Under the pieces are notes generated by a model. That model had not been told where the DNA came from and did not search any database. It saw nothing but the letters and a program-made list of their open reading frames with translations. A stretch of DNA of 64,000 nt, taken from contig JAKBRD010000001.1 of the NCBI GenBank assembly GCA_021834865.1, positions 1 to 64,000 of the forward strand. The letters are read 5' to 3'. This document shows positions 7,475-15,731 of this stretch, one piece after another (the stretch's first letter is position 1; the number at the start of each line of letters is the position of its first letter). The position numbers and the translations under genes are program-made. The DNA is from Microcaldota archaeon (lineage in GTDB: Archaea; Micrarchaeota; Micrarchaeia; Micrarchaeales; Micrarchaeaceae).

Positions 7475-8515
7475 ATGTTTTGCATGGAAAAAAACAATAA
7501 AAATTTCCTAAAAGCAGAATATTATACTCCAGTAGGCGAAAATATAGAAAAGCAGAGACTAGAACTCGTGTCAAAGCTGTCTGGGGTTGTGCTATATAAT
7601 CTTCTCAGAGTAAAGGACCAAACTACCATACGTGCGGCACATAGCCTCAACGAGGCCATAAACAGCTACACTAATACCTATTCCAACATGCAGAAACTTG
7701 CATTGGTGGTGAACGCCGCTACGGACTACAAGCTGGTAGTGGACTACGTCAGGGAAGAGCTTGGCCTCAAGACTATTAAAAACGACCCGTATTCGGTTTG
7801 CGTTGATGAAAACAGACTTTTCGAATCTATAAAAGATGAGTTAAGCGAACATTCATGGCCCATTGCCAAAGTGCTTCTTGACGTGAGCAGGAAGGCGTAC
7901 GGAAAGATAGATAAGGAAGAAGCCATAATCGCATCCAAGAAGATAATCGCGGCAACACAAAAGCAGTCCGATATCACGAACTTTTCTTACGTAGTGGAAA
8001 AGGTCCTTTCGGCAACCGAGGCATTGAAAAACAATCTTGCCGATTTCATAAACGAATATGCGTCCCTAAAGGAAGGAATAAAGGAAATAAGCATAAGGTC
8101 GATAATGCAAAAAGGCATAGGCGAAGGGCATGAAGCAATCCTGCGCACAGCATCTTCAATAGTATCGGAGTATATGACAAAGGAGGATGTGCCTTCATGG
8201 CCAAAAGTAACGATAGAAAGGTCGATTTTGGGAAAAGACGTAGGCATGGCAATGCGCTTCAGGGGCAGCTCAAGCTATTTTGCAATAGTATATCTAAAGC
8301 CGCATAATTATGACCTAATAGCCAGATTCGTAGTTCAGCTCACAGATTTGATAAAGGAGCTGGAATCCGCGATCGGGCCGAATGAAGGTGTGCCCAAGCT
8401 TTCCATAAAAACCTATTCGGACCTGGGCGTATGCATGGTGGGTGCTGCCCATTTCAATCCCGCGTCAGAAACTGCCGTAAGGGACGAGCTCCAAAGACTT
8501 TTTGGAAAGAAATAA
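7475..8515 (+). CDS. Unknown 346-residue helical protein
   Basis: A long, mostly helical soluble protein with a mixed C-terminal third around VTIERSILGKDVGMAMRFRGS. There is no signal peptide or membrane helix, and no family is recognised. It follows the Nudix gene by 16 bases on the same strand, so cotranscription is likely. The first ATG (7475) is used; a second ATG lies at 7484. Confidence 0.65.
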   Translation: MFCMEKNNKNFLKAEYYTPVGENIEKQRLELVSKLSGVVLYNLLRVKDQTTIRAAHSLNEAINSYTNTYSNMQKLALVVNAATDYKLVVDYVREELGLKTIKNDPYSVCVDENRLFESIKDELSEHSWPIAKVLLDVSRKAYGKIDKEEAIIASKKIIAATQKQSDITNFSYVVEKVLSATEALKNNLADFINEYASLKEGIKEISIRSIMQKGIGEGHEAILRTASSIVSEYMTKEDVPSWPKVTIERSILGKDVGMAMRFRGSSSYFAIVYLKPHNYDLIARFVVQLTDLIKELESAIGPNEGVPKLSIKTYSDLGVCMVGAAHFNPASETAVRDELQRLFGKK

Positions 8516-8636
8516 ATCTAACAACTTTATAGAAAAGCCAAGCAATAAAAAAGGCTGCAATAAAAAGCTATTGAGGGTATGGGTTGCTCGCGTCCAAGTA
8601 GGGATTAATCCTTAGCGCTAGCTTTGCCGAGGTGTA

Positions 8637-9230
8637 TTGTTGGAGCTTTGGGAACAAATGGCAGTAAACATAATGGAGAAAAACAAATTCAAATTTTCCT
8701 CCACATTTGAGGCAAATGTCGCAGCCGCTCTAGACCTGATGGGCATTGGATTCTCCTACAAAAGCCTTCAATTCTATCTAAACAGCAACGAAGAGGTCAT
8801 AACATACACTCCTGATTTTGTGCTGACCGACGCGTACAACGACAAAACCGTGCTCATAGAGACGCATGGCAAGAGATACATAGATAAAAGGTTCATAGAA
8901 AAGATGAATTCTTTCAAGCATAATCCCGTAAGCTCGCAGTATCACCTTATACTCATAACAGACAAAATGCCCAAGAAGCCGGACAAGCTGAAGATAGAGC
9001 TTAAGAAGTACGGGTATGGAACTAAGGACATATGCGACGAGGTCTGGTACATACCCTATAACGTCGTGTTGGGCATGCAGCTGCAGCTCAAGAACGAGCA
9101 GGGCTCCATATATGGGCTCCTGAATAAACTCCGCAAGGAAGAACTATCGCCAAGCAGTACAACGCTTTTAAGGGGCGAGCATGGCAATTCCGAATCTTGG
9201 CGCAGGAGCGCTTCGAAAAGCATATCGTGA
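8637..9230 (+). CDS. Putative PD-(D/E)XK nuclease-like protein
   Basis: The 197-residue protein has a YTPDF segment near residues 57-61 and a later VLIETHGK near 71-78. Together they fit the PD...(D/E)XK catalytic pattern of restriction-endonuclease-fold proteins, with His inserted before Gly-Lys. A FEANVAAALDLMGI segment before it resembles the helix that usually precedes the core in this fold. The C-terminal 30 residues are polar and Ser-rich. The start is uncertain: TTG at 8637 or 8640, or ATG at 8658 or 8673. The 120 bases upstream contain nothing recognisable. Substrate and system are unknown. Confidence 0.6.
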   Translation: MLELWEQMAVNIMEKNKFKFSSTFEANVAAALDLMGIGFSYKSLQFYLNSNEEVITYTPDFVLTDAYNDKTVLIETHGKRYIDKRFIEKMNSFKHNPVSSQYHLILITDKMPKKPDKLKIELKKYGYGTKDICDEVWYIPYNVVLGMQLQLKNEQGSIYGLLNKLRKEELSPSSTTLLRGEHGNSESWRRSASKSIS

Positions 9231-9248
9231 ACTTCCAATAAGTGGATT

Positions 9249-9382
9249 CGCCAGGGTAGGGATTTGAACCCTAAAGCCCGCGAGGGCACCGGTTTACCTG
9301 TCGCGCCTTTTCGCATCACTAATCAGCTCTTGACGTTTTGAAAACTCAAGACCGGCGCGTTACCAGATTCTGCCACCCTGGC
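9249..9382 (-). tRNA. tRNA-Ser(TGA) with a 50-nt intron
   Basis: Read on the minus strand, the acceptor arms are GCCAGGG and CCCTGGC with discriminator G. The anticodon stem is CCGGT/ACCGG, the loop carries TGA, the variable arm is GCCC-TCGC-GGGC, and the T-arm is TAGGG/CCCTA around TTCAAAT. A 50-base intron lies between positions 37 and 38 (9295-9344). The splice sites fit a bulge-helix-bulge: CTTG in the loop pairs with CAGG at the intron end, leaving the bulges AGT and TAA. The mature length is 84 bases. CCA is not encoded. Confidence 0.93.
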
Positions 9383-9416
9383 ATATTGACAAGCATTACA
9401 GGTTTTGCTGAAAAAG

Positions 9417-9423
9417 TATATAA
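9417..9423. promoter_or_regulatory. TATA box shared by tRNA-Ser (minus) and the DUF72 gene (plus)
   Basis: TATATAA lies 27 bases before the ATG at 9447, the usual archaeal spacing for a leaderless transcript. Its near-palindromic core also lies about 37 bases upstream of the divergent tRNA-Ser gene. No other TATA-like element is visible in the 64-base gap. Confidence 0.6.
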
Positions 9424-9446
9424 AGCATTCAATGTATCATTTCCTT

Positions 9447-10121
9447 ATGGAAACCTATGTTGGAACTTCGGGCTGGTCTTATTCTTGGAACGAAGGAAAG
9501 AGCCTGGAGTGGTACGCTAAGAATTCAGGTCTTAACGCCATTGAGCTCAATTCGAGCTTCTACAGGTTCCCTTCCCGCAAGCAGATCTCGTCATGGGCCA
9601 AATCCAAACCTTTGCTGGCCTGGGCAGTGAAGGTCAATCGGTCCATAACGCACGTACACATGCTTAACGAAAATTCCTACGAAAAATATTCTGAATTTAC
9701 CAAGTCTTTCGGGGAGATGGGCTCTTCGGTAAAGCTGTTTCTGCTTCAGCTCTCTCCACGCTTCAGCACAAAAATGGAAAAAAGGCTTAGCGATTTTCTA
9801 GGCTCTTTTAGCCAGCAGCGCATGGCACTGGAATTCAGGCACGACAGCTGGTACGCGTACGATTTCTCTAAGCTGGACTTCGATGGTGTCATTGTATCCC
9901 CCGATTCGCCAGAATTCAACAACAGGGTATTGAAGAAAAACGATTCGGTATACATAAGGTTTCACGGTCGAAGAAGCTGGTATTCCTACGAATATGGAAA
10001 GCCTGAGCTCAAAGGCATGGCTTCAAAGGCTATCGCACTGCATCCTAAGCGCCTTTATGCTTTTTTCAATAACGATGCGGCGATGCTAAAGAATGCCAGG
10101 GAATTCTCGGAAATGTTGTAA
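9447..10121 (+). CDS. DUF72 family protein (YecE-like TIM barrel)
   Basis: The N-terminal YVGTSGWSYSW and the following NAIELNSSFYRFPS are the standard opening of DUF72/YecE proteins, which adopt a TIM-barrel fold of unknown enzymatic role. The later ALEFRHDSWY and VYIRFHGR segments are also conserved in the family. ATG at 9447 (METYVGTSG) is chosen over ATG at 9432 because it places the TATA box at 9417-9423 at leaderless distance and matches the family N-terminus. The length of 224 residues is normal. The ATPase gene follows after 17 bases, so the two may share a transcript. Confidence 0.88.
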   Translation: METYVGTSGWSYSWNEGKSLEWYAKNSGLNAIELNSSFYRFPSRKQISSWAKSKPLLAWAVKVNRSITHVHMLNENSYEKYSEFTKSFGEMGSSVKLFLLQLSPRFSTKMEKRLSDFLGSFSQQRMALEFRHDSWYAYDFSKLDFDGVIVSPDSPEFNNRVLKKNDSVYIRFHGRRSWYSYEYGKPELKGMASKAIALHPKRLYAFFNNDAAMLKNAREFSEML

Positions 10122-10138
10122 ATGTAAATGGCGATAAA

Positions 10139-11845
10139 ATGTTTGATATTAGCGCAAGCCTTGAAAGGCTTATGGAATTCCTCTCACAAAAAAGGCCGCA
10201 TCGTAGCAATGCGGCACTAACTAACGAGCTAGAAATCGGCGAGGCGTTGGGTTATCCGTCGCTGTATGCACCTATGTTCCGTTCCGCGGACCAAAAATCT
10301 GCCAATTTTGCCTGGAAACCCTCAAAGGGAACAGTTTTCATAAATCCGCATGAATACAACAGCCCGCACATAATAATAGCTGGAGCAAGCGGCAATGGCA
10401 AGAGCACCCTGCTAAAAAAGCTCATAAGCGGGCTGGCTTCTTCAGGTACAAATATCCTTCTATTTGATTCAGACAGCGAGCATTATGATATAATAAGCGC
10501 AGTCAACGGTAAAACCATAGATCCTTTCAAAGACATAAACATATTCGCGCTTGACGGGCTGAGCGCTGGAGAGCGCATACAAGAGCTCACATCCATTTTT
10601 TCCGACGTATTCAATTTCGGTTACCTGCAGTCAAATTCACTGCACTCGTGCATACGTTATGCCTATTCTGTTTCGGGCATGCGCTCCATATACCAAGCAA
10701 ATATCGAAAACGTGCCAAGCATGGAAACATTGGTCAGGACAATAAATACATTCATTGCAAACTCCCGCACCGCAGCTGAAAAGTCAAGGCTTTATAGCAT
10801 ACTCAACAGGCTCGGCTCTTTAAACCTGGGCCATGGAGACAGTTCCCCAGCCGGCATAAATGACCTTTTCGAAGGCGTCGTATCAATACCTCTAAGACAT
10901 GTGAAAAGCCCCTATGCAAAAAGGATAATAATGCACGAGCTTCTGCAAAGGCTATATTCAAGGATGCAGTCGATGCCAATAACGCATAAACTTTCAAATT
11001 ACATAATTATAGACGAGCTGGACTTTGTAATATCCGACTACGATTCGCAAACAGGAATAATAAAAAAGATAGTCAGAGAGGGAAGAAAGTACGGCATAGG
11101 TATAATCGTATCTACGCACATGGCCATATCCCTTCCCAAGGACATGGTGGAGAACTCTTCATGCATAATTACTTTTGGTTCTCCGGACCCATCGGAAAGG
11201 CGATATATGGCTTCTGTAATGGCGCATGGCGATCCGGCAATGGAAAAGTTTCTCTATGGCGATATATCCTTTCTGCAGAAATATCATTTCCTACTCTCAT
11301 GCCCTGAATTCGCGCTTCCGGTGAAAATAACAATAAAGGTTGCAAAGCCATTAGAAAACAATAATCACGATTATCAAAATTACGCTTCTGAAAACGTTTT
11401 GAAGCGTCCAATGCGCAAAGAGGAAGCACTTAAGCTGGGTTTTACCGAAGAACAGATAGAATCGTTAAAAAAATCGGGAAAAATATCAAGCAGCTTTTCA
11501 TCGGGTTCTGAATGGCTAATGACCAAAAATCCATCACTTAGCATAGGTCACGAGCTTGGAGTAAACGCAATTTGTTCATGGCTTTCCGCTAACGGTATCG
11601 AAAATCGTGCGATAGATAACAGCGCAGGTCCGGATGTTGTAGCTTATGCATACGGCAACAAAATGGCATTAGAATATGAAACCGGAAAGAAATCTGCATC
11701 GTCGACATCAAGAATGCTGGCCAAAAGGACAAGAGATTACGGATTCGCAGTCGTAGTAGTGGATGAAAAAGCATACGGGTTCTACAAGTCTGCAATTGAA
11801 AAGGCAGGAATTCTAATAATATCGGATCAAGAGATAAAGAAATAA
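10139..11845 (+). CDS. HerA/VirB4-like ATPase with C-terminal nuclease-like domain
   Basis: Residues about 60-400 form a P-loop ATPase of the HerA/FtsK/VirB4 class. Walker A GASGNGKST is near residue 82 and Walker B YIIIDELDF near 289, followed by GIIVSTHM, which resembles the sensor strand of this class. After a linker with predicted helices (EEALKLGFTEEQIESLKKSG), the last 110 residues contain SAGPDVVAY near 495 and ALEYETGKK near 510. This is a PD-(D/E)XK-like arrangement with the acidic pair and lysine in place. Proteins of this type pump or translocate DNA in repair, conjugation or defence. No relaxase, NurA or phage gene lies nearby, so the role is open. Confidence 0.75.
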   Translation: MFDISASLERLMEFLSQKRPHRSNAALTNELEIGEALGYPSLYAPMFRSADQKSANFAWKPSKGTVFINPHEYNSPHIIIAGASGNGKSTLLKKLISGLASSGTNILLFDSDSEHYDIISAVNGKTIDPFKDINIFALDGLSAGERIQELTSIFSDVFNFGYLQSNSLHSCIRYAYSVSGMRSIYQANIENVPSMETLVRTINTFIANSRTAAEKSRLYSILNRLGSLNLGHGDSSPAGINDLFEGVVSIPLRHVKSPYAKRIIMHELLQRLYSRMQSMPITHKLSNYIIIDELDFVISDYDSQTGIIKKIVREGRKYGIGIIVSTHMAISLPKDMVENSSCIITFGSPDPSERRYMASVMAHGDPAMEKFLYGDISFLQKYHFLLSCPEFALPVKITIKVAKPLENNNHDYQNYASENVLKRPMRKEEALKLGFTEEQIESLKKSGKISSSFSSGSEWLMTKNPSLSIGHELGVNAICSWLSANGIENRAIDNSAGPDVVAYAYGNKMALEYETGKKSASSTSRMLAKRTRDYGFAVVVVDEKAYGFYKSAIEKAGILIISDQEIKK

Positions 11846-11846
11846 T

Positions 11847-12056
11847 TCATATTATGTTCAGGAATCCAAGGATTATGAGCACAAGCATTATGACTATGTA
11901 TATCCTAAGGAAAATGAAGGCGAACTTGACCCATCCTCCTACCTTGGCCCGCTTTACCGGTATCTTGGAATAGTCTTTCAGCTTTTCCCTCTTAAGGAAG
12001 TTTTCCCAATCCTTATCGTTCTTTATGAATCCAAACTCTTTTCCATCCAAAGCCAT
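11847..12056 (-). CDS. Small C-tail membrane protein, unknown function
   Basis: A 69-residue protein with a charged, Lys-rich N-terminal half and a single strong hydrophobic segment at about residues 43-69. It follows the NRAMP-like gene by nine bases on the same strand and probably shares its transcript, which hints at a small accessory subunit. That role is inferred from position only. Confidence 0.6.
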   Translation of the reverse strand: MALDGKEFGFIKNDKDWENFLKREKLKDYSKIPVKRAKVGGWVKFAFIFLRIYIVIMLVLIILGFLNII

Positions 12057-12065
12057 TCAAAACAC

Positions 12066-13457
12066 CTATAGCAAGTGCGGGAACACCAAGCTTAGCCCGT
12101 AAAGGCTGCTCATGCTCACCAGCACAACCATTATCGTTATTATTGAAACGTTTTCCCATCTCTTGTTTACGCGCTTGCCCATAACCTCCTTGTCGTTGAC
12201 CAGAAGCAAAAGGAAAAGAAGTGCAGCAGGCATGAATATTGAAGCTATCACCTGCACAGTTAGGTTGAGAAAGCCAAGGGGCACGTTTGGCACTAGGACT
12301 ATGGCAGCGGCAATCAGCATGCTTATTATTCCAGGTATGTAGAACTTCCTTCCCTCGAGGAAAGGCAGGTTTATGCTCTTGGGCCAGTTGAAAGCCTCTC
12401 CAACTGCCCAGGAGGTGCTTGCGGTAAGCGCTATTGCCGCTATTATGCCAGCGTCAATAAGCCCAAGCGCGAACAGCTCAACAGGCACTGTGCCTATTTT
12501 CTTTGATATGGTGCTCAGTATGAATGCTATGCTGTAACTCGTAGTAGAAGTCGTGCTTCCTACGTGACCTGTGCTGAAAACTAGTGTTCCAGTCAGGACA
12601 AGAATGCATATTGCGACTGTAGCCATTATGCATGCGCCTACGAAAGTATCTCTCTTTCCAGCTCCTATGTCCTCAGGCACGGTGCCTTTGTCAACTTCTG
12701 AGCTCTGCTGAAAGAAAAGCATCCAGGGCGCTATTGTCGTGCCTATGTTGGCAAGCAGCACGTATATGAAGAGGGTGCTTATCCCTCCGCTGATGTGCCA
12801 AGTCAGGAAGCTCTTTGCGACTAGGCTCCAATCGGGATGCGCAAAAAACACTAACGGTATGAATATCATGTTGAAGAAAGCGATTATCAGGCTGGCGCGC
12901 TCCCATTTGTGATACCTGAGCGTCAGCATTACCGTGGATATAAACGCTATCCCTATTATGACTGCGATTAGCGGCTTTACCCCGAATATGCTCATGCCGA
13001 ATGTTATCCCTATGAATTCAGTAACTAATGTGAGCGAATTCGCTATGACCAAATCGCCTAGAGAGAATGCTCCCCAAAAAGGCCCATATCTTTTCCATAT
13101 CATTTCAGCATGGCCCCTCCTAGTTACTGCTGCAAGCCTCACTGTCATCTCTTGGACGAGATAAGCCGTGGGCACCATAAGTATCATAAGAGGTATGAAA
13201 AATCCGAGCCCGAATATAGAGCCTGTTTGCGCGTAGGTTATGACGCCTCCAGCGTCATTGTCAGCCACCATTACCAATATTCCAGGACCTATGAGCGCTA
13301 TTATAAGCAGTATTTTTGTCCATAAACCTCTGTTGTGCCGCAGTCTAGCAACCTTGAGCCTGTCTATGGTCCTGAGCCTTATCTCTACGGGCAGCTCCTC
13401 TAGTTTTTTGTTTATGTCGAATGCTTCTTCTCCGTTCTGGCTCTGCTCAGAAATCAT
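12066..13457 (-). CDS. NRAMP-family divalent metal transporter with atypical metal site
   Basis: A 463-residue protein with about eleven membrane segments and the NRAMP-type opening LIGPGILVMVADNDAGG. The canonical helix-1 DPGN motif is DNDAG here (residues 66-70). The helix-6 region that normally holds Met-Pro-His reads NIGTTIAPWMLFFQQSS and lacks both Met and His at that place. Such substitutions occur in NRAMP-related groups, including Mg2+-type members, so the preferred ion may not be Mn2+ or Fe2+. An HxlR-type regulator gene lies 41 bases upstream and a small membrane protein gene follows, suggesting one operon. Confidence 0.82.
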   Translation of the reverse strand: MISEQSQNGEEAFDINKKLEELPVEIRLRTIDRLKVARLRHNRGLWTKILLIIALIGPGILVMVADNDAGGVITYAQTGSIFGLGFFIPLMILMVPTAYLVQEMTVRLAAVTRRGHAEMIWKRYGPFWGAFSLGDLVIANSLTLVTEFIGITFGMSIFGVKPLIAVIIGIAFISTVMLTLRYHKWERASLIIAFFNMIFIPLVFFAHPDWSLVAKSFLTWHISGGISTLFIYVLLANIGTTIAPWMLFFQQSSEVDKGTVPEDIGAGKRDTFVGACIMATVAICILVLTGTLVFSTGHVGSTTSTTSYSIAFILSTISKKIGTVPVELFALGLIDAGIIAAIALTASTSWAVGEAFNWPKSINLPFLEGRKFYIPGIISMLIAAAIVLVPNVPLGFLNLTVQVIASIFMPAALLFLLLLVNDKEVMGKRVNKRWENVSIITIMVVLVSMSSLYGLSLVFPHLL

Positions 13458-13498
13458 CGTTTCTTAATGCTACAAAAAGGTTAATATGCGTGCGGAAA

Positions 13499-13864
13499 CT
13501 AGCCTTGCACGCCCAAAGCTATTGCCGGGCACCCGGAGTTTGCCAGTTTCTTCCCTATATTGGTGAGCTTGTATTTCACTCTTACTGGGCGGGAATCAAC
13601 TACGTTTCTGCTGAGCATTTTTTCCGCTTCCAGCGATTTTAAAATAGAAGAAAGAGTTCTTGCGGTGAGTCCCGATTCCGACAATATCTCATTAAAAAAC
13701 ATCCCGTCCGCTTTTGCATTCAGTATAAACGTGACGGTAATTTGCCAATTGGACTTTATTACCTTTTCTAGCGTTTCGCCTTGCAGTTCATGTTCATCCA
13801 GCATGTGCTGAATTATACAAAAGTTTTTGTGCCCTTTTTTATTTGATGTTGTACCACTGGCCAT
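13499..13864 (-). CDS. HxlR-like winged-helix transcriptional regulator
   Basis: The core resembles HxlR/MarR-type regulators: a helix-turn-helix around GLTARTLSSILKSLEAEKML, followed by a wing with RPVRVKYKLTNIGKKL, which matches the typical YxLTxxG end of HxlR proteins. The length is 121 residues. Cysteines near residues 16 and 114 could sense redox, but that is speculative. It is the first gene of the operon with the NRAMP-like transporter and is the obvious candidate regulator. AGATATACC about 25 bases before the ATG suggests a leaderless transcript. Confidence 0.7.
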   Translation of the reverse strand: MASGTTSNKKGHKNFCIIQHMLDEHELQGETLEKVIKSNWQITVTFILNAKADGMFFNEILSESGLTARTLSSILKSLEAEKMLSRNVVDSRPVRVKYKLTNIGKKLANSGCPAIALGVQG

Positions 13865-13976
13865 TTTATCGCCATACTAGGTATATCTACTGCAACTTAA
13901 ACTATTAATAACCTGTTTTCGCTTTATATAGTCCGCATTTTTATGCACAGCCGCATGCAGTAATGATAAGTTATTA

Positions 13977-14585
13977 ATGGTTCCAAGCTCATGTATTTTA
14001 GGTGATTTAACGGCAGCAGTGTTTGTAGATTCGTTAGCCATAATGTTGCTGGCGCTGGGCTCCAGTGCCTCTCTGTTAGCTCTATACTTTCTCTATGCTG
14101 TAAGGCAAAAGAAAACAATAAACAATCTCGCCATACCTATAATTGGATTCGGTCTGTTCGATTTTGCCAGCGGTTTCCTCATGTCATTCACATGGCCGCT
14201 TCCTCCTGCATACAACATGCTTTTCGGGGATCCATTGCTTTTCCTGGGGCTGCTTATGGTGATGGGAGGCTACATGCTGTACAAGAACATGAATTTAAAA
14301 GTCCTTTCGATATTCGGGTTCTTCCTTGGCATATACATTTTCGTCGAGGCAGTTGCAATACTCAACTTCAAGCTAGAGACAGGCGTTGACCTTCTAAGCT
14401 CGATGGGTCTTTACGTATTTTCAGGGCTATCAGCAATACTCTCTCCGCTGGTGTACCTGGATCCGAAGAGCAACAACGGCAAGTATGCCTACTATCTTCT
14501 TGCTGTGCTACTCATAATAGCAGCATTTGCAGCATTGTTCATAGGCTATGCCGGGATATACGGGCATCTTTTCTCGCCCCCATAA
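13977..14585 (+). CDS. DUF981-like integral membrane protein
   Basis: A 202-residue protein with about six to seven hydrophobic segments. The arrangement resembles the archaeal/bacterial DUF981 membrane family: an LYFLYAVRQKK loop, the IPIIGFGLFDFASGFLMSFTWPLP stretch and the LFGDPLLFLGLL stretch. I assign the family from memory of this pattern. No function is known. It is monocistronic, with a strong hairpin 17 bases after its stop. Confidence 0.6.
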   Translation: MVPSSCILGDLTAAVFVDSLAIMLLALGSSASLLALYFLYAVRQKKTINNLAIPIIGFGLFDFASGFLMSFTWPLPPAYNMLFGDPLLFLGLLMVMGGYMLYKNMNLKVLSIFGFFLGIYIFVEAVAILNFKLETGVDLLSSMGLYVFSGLSAILSPLVYLDPKSNNGKYAYYLLAVLLIIAAFAALFIGYAGIYGHLFSPP

Positions 14586-14601
14586 CAGGTTTTAGTTTTG
14601 C

Positions 14602-14621
14602 TGCCGCGGATTTCCGCGGCA
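14602..14621 (+). terminator. Perfect hairpin followed by T-rich tract, likely transcription end
   Basis: Nine bases at 14602-14610 pair perfectly with 14613-14621 around a TT loop, followed by TAATTTTTA. The position directly after the DUF981-like gene fits a transcription end signal. Archaeal terminators depend mainly on the T-tract, so the hairpin's role is inferred. Confidence 0.6.
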
Positions 14622-14694
14622 TAATTTTTAATATTCATTATTTTGGCTAAAGGCAACTATCTATAAATCTTAATCAGGTGGCAAAACGCACAAC

Positions 14695-15176
14695 ATGTCA
14701 AACAGAGATTTGGCCATACTTACTATAATGTCGATAATAGGGCTGATTGCTTCCGGGATAGTAATATATGAGCTCTACGTGATACATCGTCCGCCGCCTT
14801 TCTGCGTAATAAACACTACCATTGCCTCCACGCCGTTCAACTGCATGAAGGTCCTTACTAGCAGCTATTCTAGCGTCTTTGGGGTTTCCCTGGATTTCCT
14901 CGCCTCTCTTTGGTTCATAATAAACATAGCCTTGTATTCATGCTAACGTACATGGCTAAGCCACTGGCCAAGCGCGTATTCTATGCGCTTTTTGTATGGC
15001 GCTTCTTTGGGCTGGCAATAGTTCCATACTTAATATATCTTGAGTTTTTCGTCGTGCATTCAATATGCCTATACTGCACAATAATGCACGGCGCAATAAT
15101 CATCGACTTCGTAATAGTATCATATTTTCTTTTCTCCAAACATTCCAAGATTCGCGCATACCTGTTTCAGGCCTAG
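14695..15176 (+). pseudogene. Vitamin K epoxide reductase (VKOR) family gene, frameshifted
   Basis: The first frame (14695-14946) encodes the N-terminal half of a VKOR. It has a membrane helix, then a loop with two cysteines (PFCVINT and FNCMKV), the conserved loop serines, and a second helix. The second half continues in another frame (about 14937-15176) with helices and the CLYC active-site pair. Joining them near 14937 would give a protein of about 159 residues, the normal four-helix VKOR size. VKOR makes disulfides by oxidising a thioredoxin-like partner. A TATA box lies about 30 bases before the ATG. A third frame downstream stays open to 15265 with plausible codons, so the 3' end may carry a further shift. 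Sequencing error is possible. Confidence 0.75.
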
Positions 15177-15274
15177 CCATAGCGGCAGGGGCTTCTAAAT
15201 TCGAGATACAGGAAATGGGACAAATCTATAACCAATTTAGAAGGGAAATATTCGAACTGAGATAAGAGACTCTT

Positions 15275-15700
15275 TTACGTTTGAACATGGCTCTCTTTTT
15301 GCTTCATAAACTTATTTATAAGCTCAATGTCCGTCATATCCTTTTCCCTGCCTAATGCCCTCTTCCACTTTAGAACTTCCTCAAGCCTTACGACTGGGAT
15401 TCCTTCGACTATTTCAGCGTCTTTTATTAGCGTAGCCGAACCAGGGTTATATGTTCCGAAATTCCAGTCATCGCCCACTTCAAAGCAATCTTTTTGCAGC
15501 ATCTTCCTGCCGTTGGGCAACTGTTCTTCTTTCCATCCCAGCCTTTTGAGCCTTTCGTAAACTTCGTGCGTTGCTATAATGTCTATGTCGTGCGACTCTC
15601 TGATTCCATGGGCTGCAAGCGGCACAGAGCCAAAAAGCGCATATTCTCCGATGCGGAGGCCTAATTCCATAGTCTTTTTAGCTATCTCATCGAATTTCAT
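15275..15700 (-). CDS. Nucleotidyltransferase-fold protein (AbiEii/minimal NTase-like)
   Basis: A 141-residue protein with ALFGSVPLAAHG followed by SHDIDIIAT, the Gly-Ser and DxD pattern of the polymerase beta-like nucleotidyltransferase fold. VVRLEEVLKWKRALGREKDMTDIELI matches the C-terminal helix of AbiEii-type and related antitoxin/toxin NTases. No partner antitoxin or toxin gene is adjacent. The neighbouring HExxH gene is upstream on the same strand. The ATG at 15700 is used; another lies two codons earlier. Confidence 0.65.
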   Translation of the reverse strand: MKFDEIAKKTMELGLRIGEYALFGSVPLAAHGIRESHDIDIIATHEVYERLKRLGWKEEQLPNGRKMLQKDCFEVGDDWNFGTYNPGSATLIKDAEIVEGIPVVRLEEVLKWKRALGREKDMTDIELINKFMKQKESHVQT

Positions 15701-15731
15701 ATGCACACCAAGTTAAGATATACCGCTGCAC

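Noticed and set aside
14900..14946. Programmed -1 frameshift in the VKOR gene
   Set aside because: No X-XXY-YYZ slippery heptamer lies in the correct phase, and no strong downstream structure is apparent.
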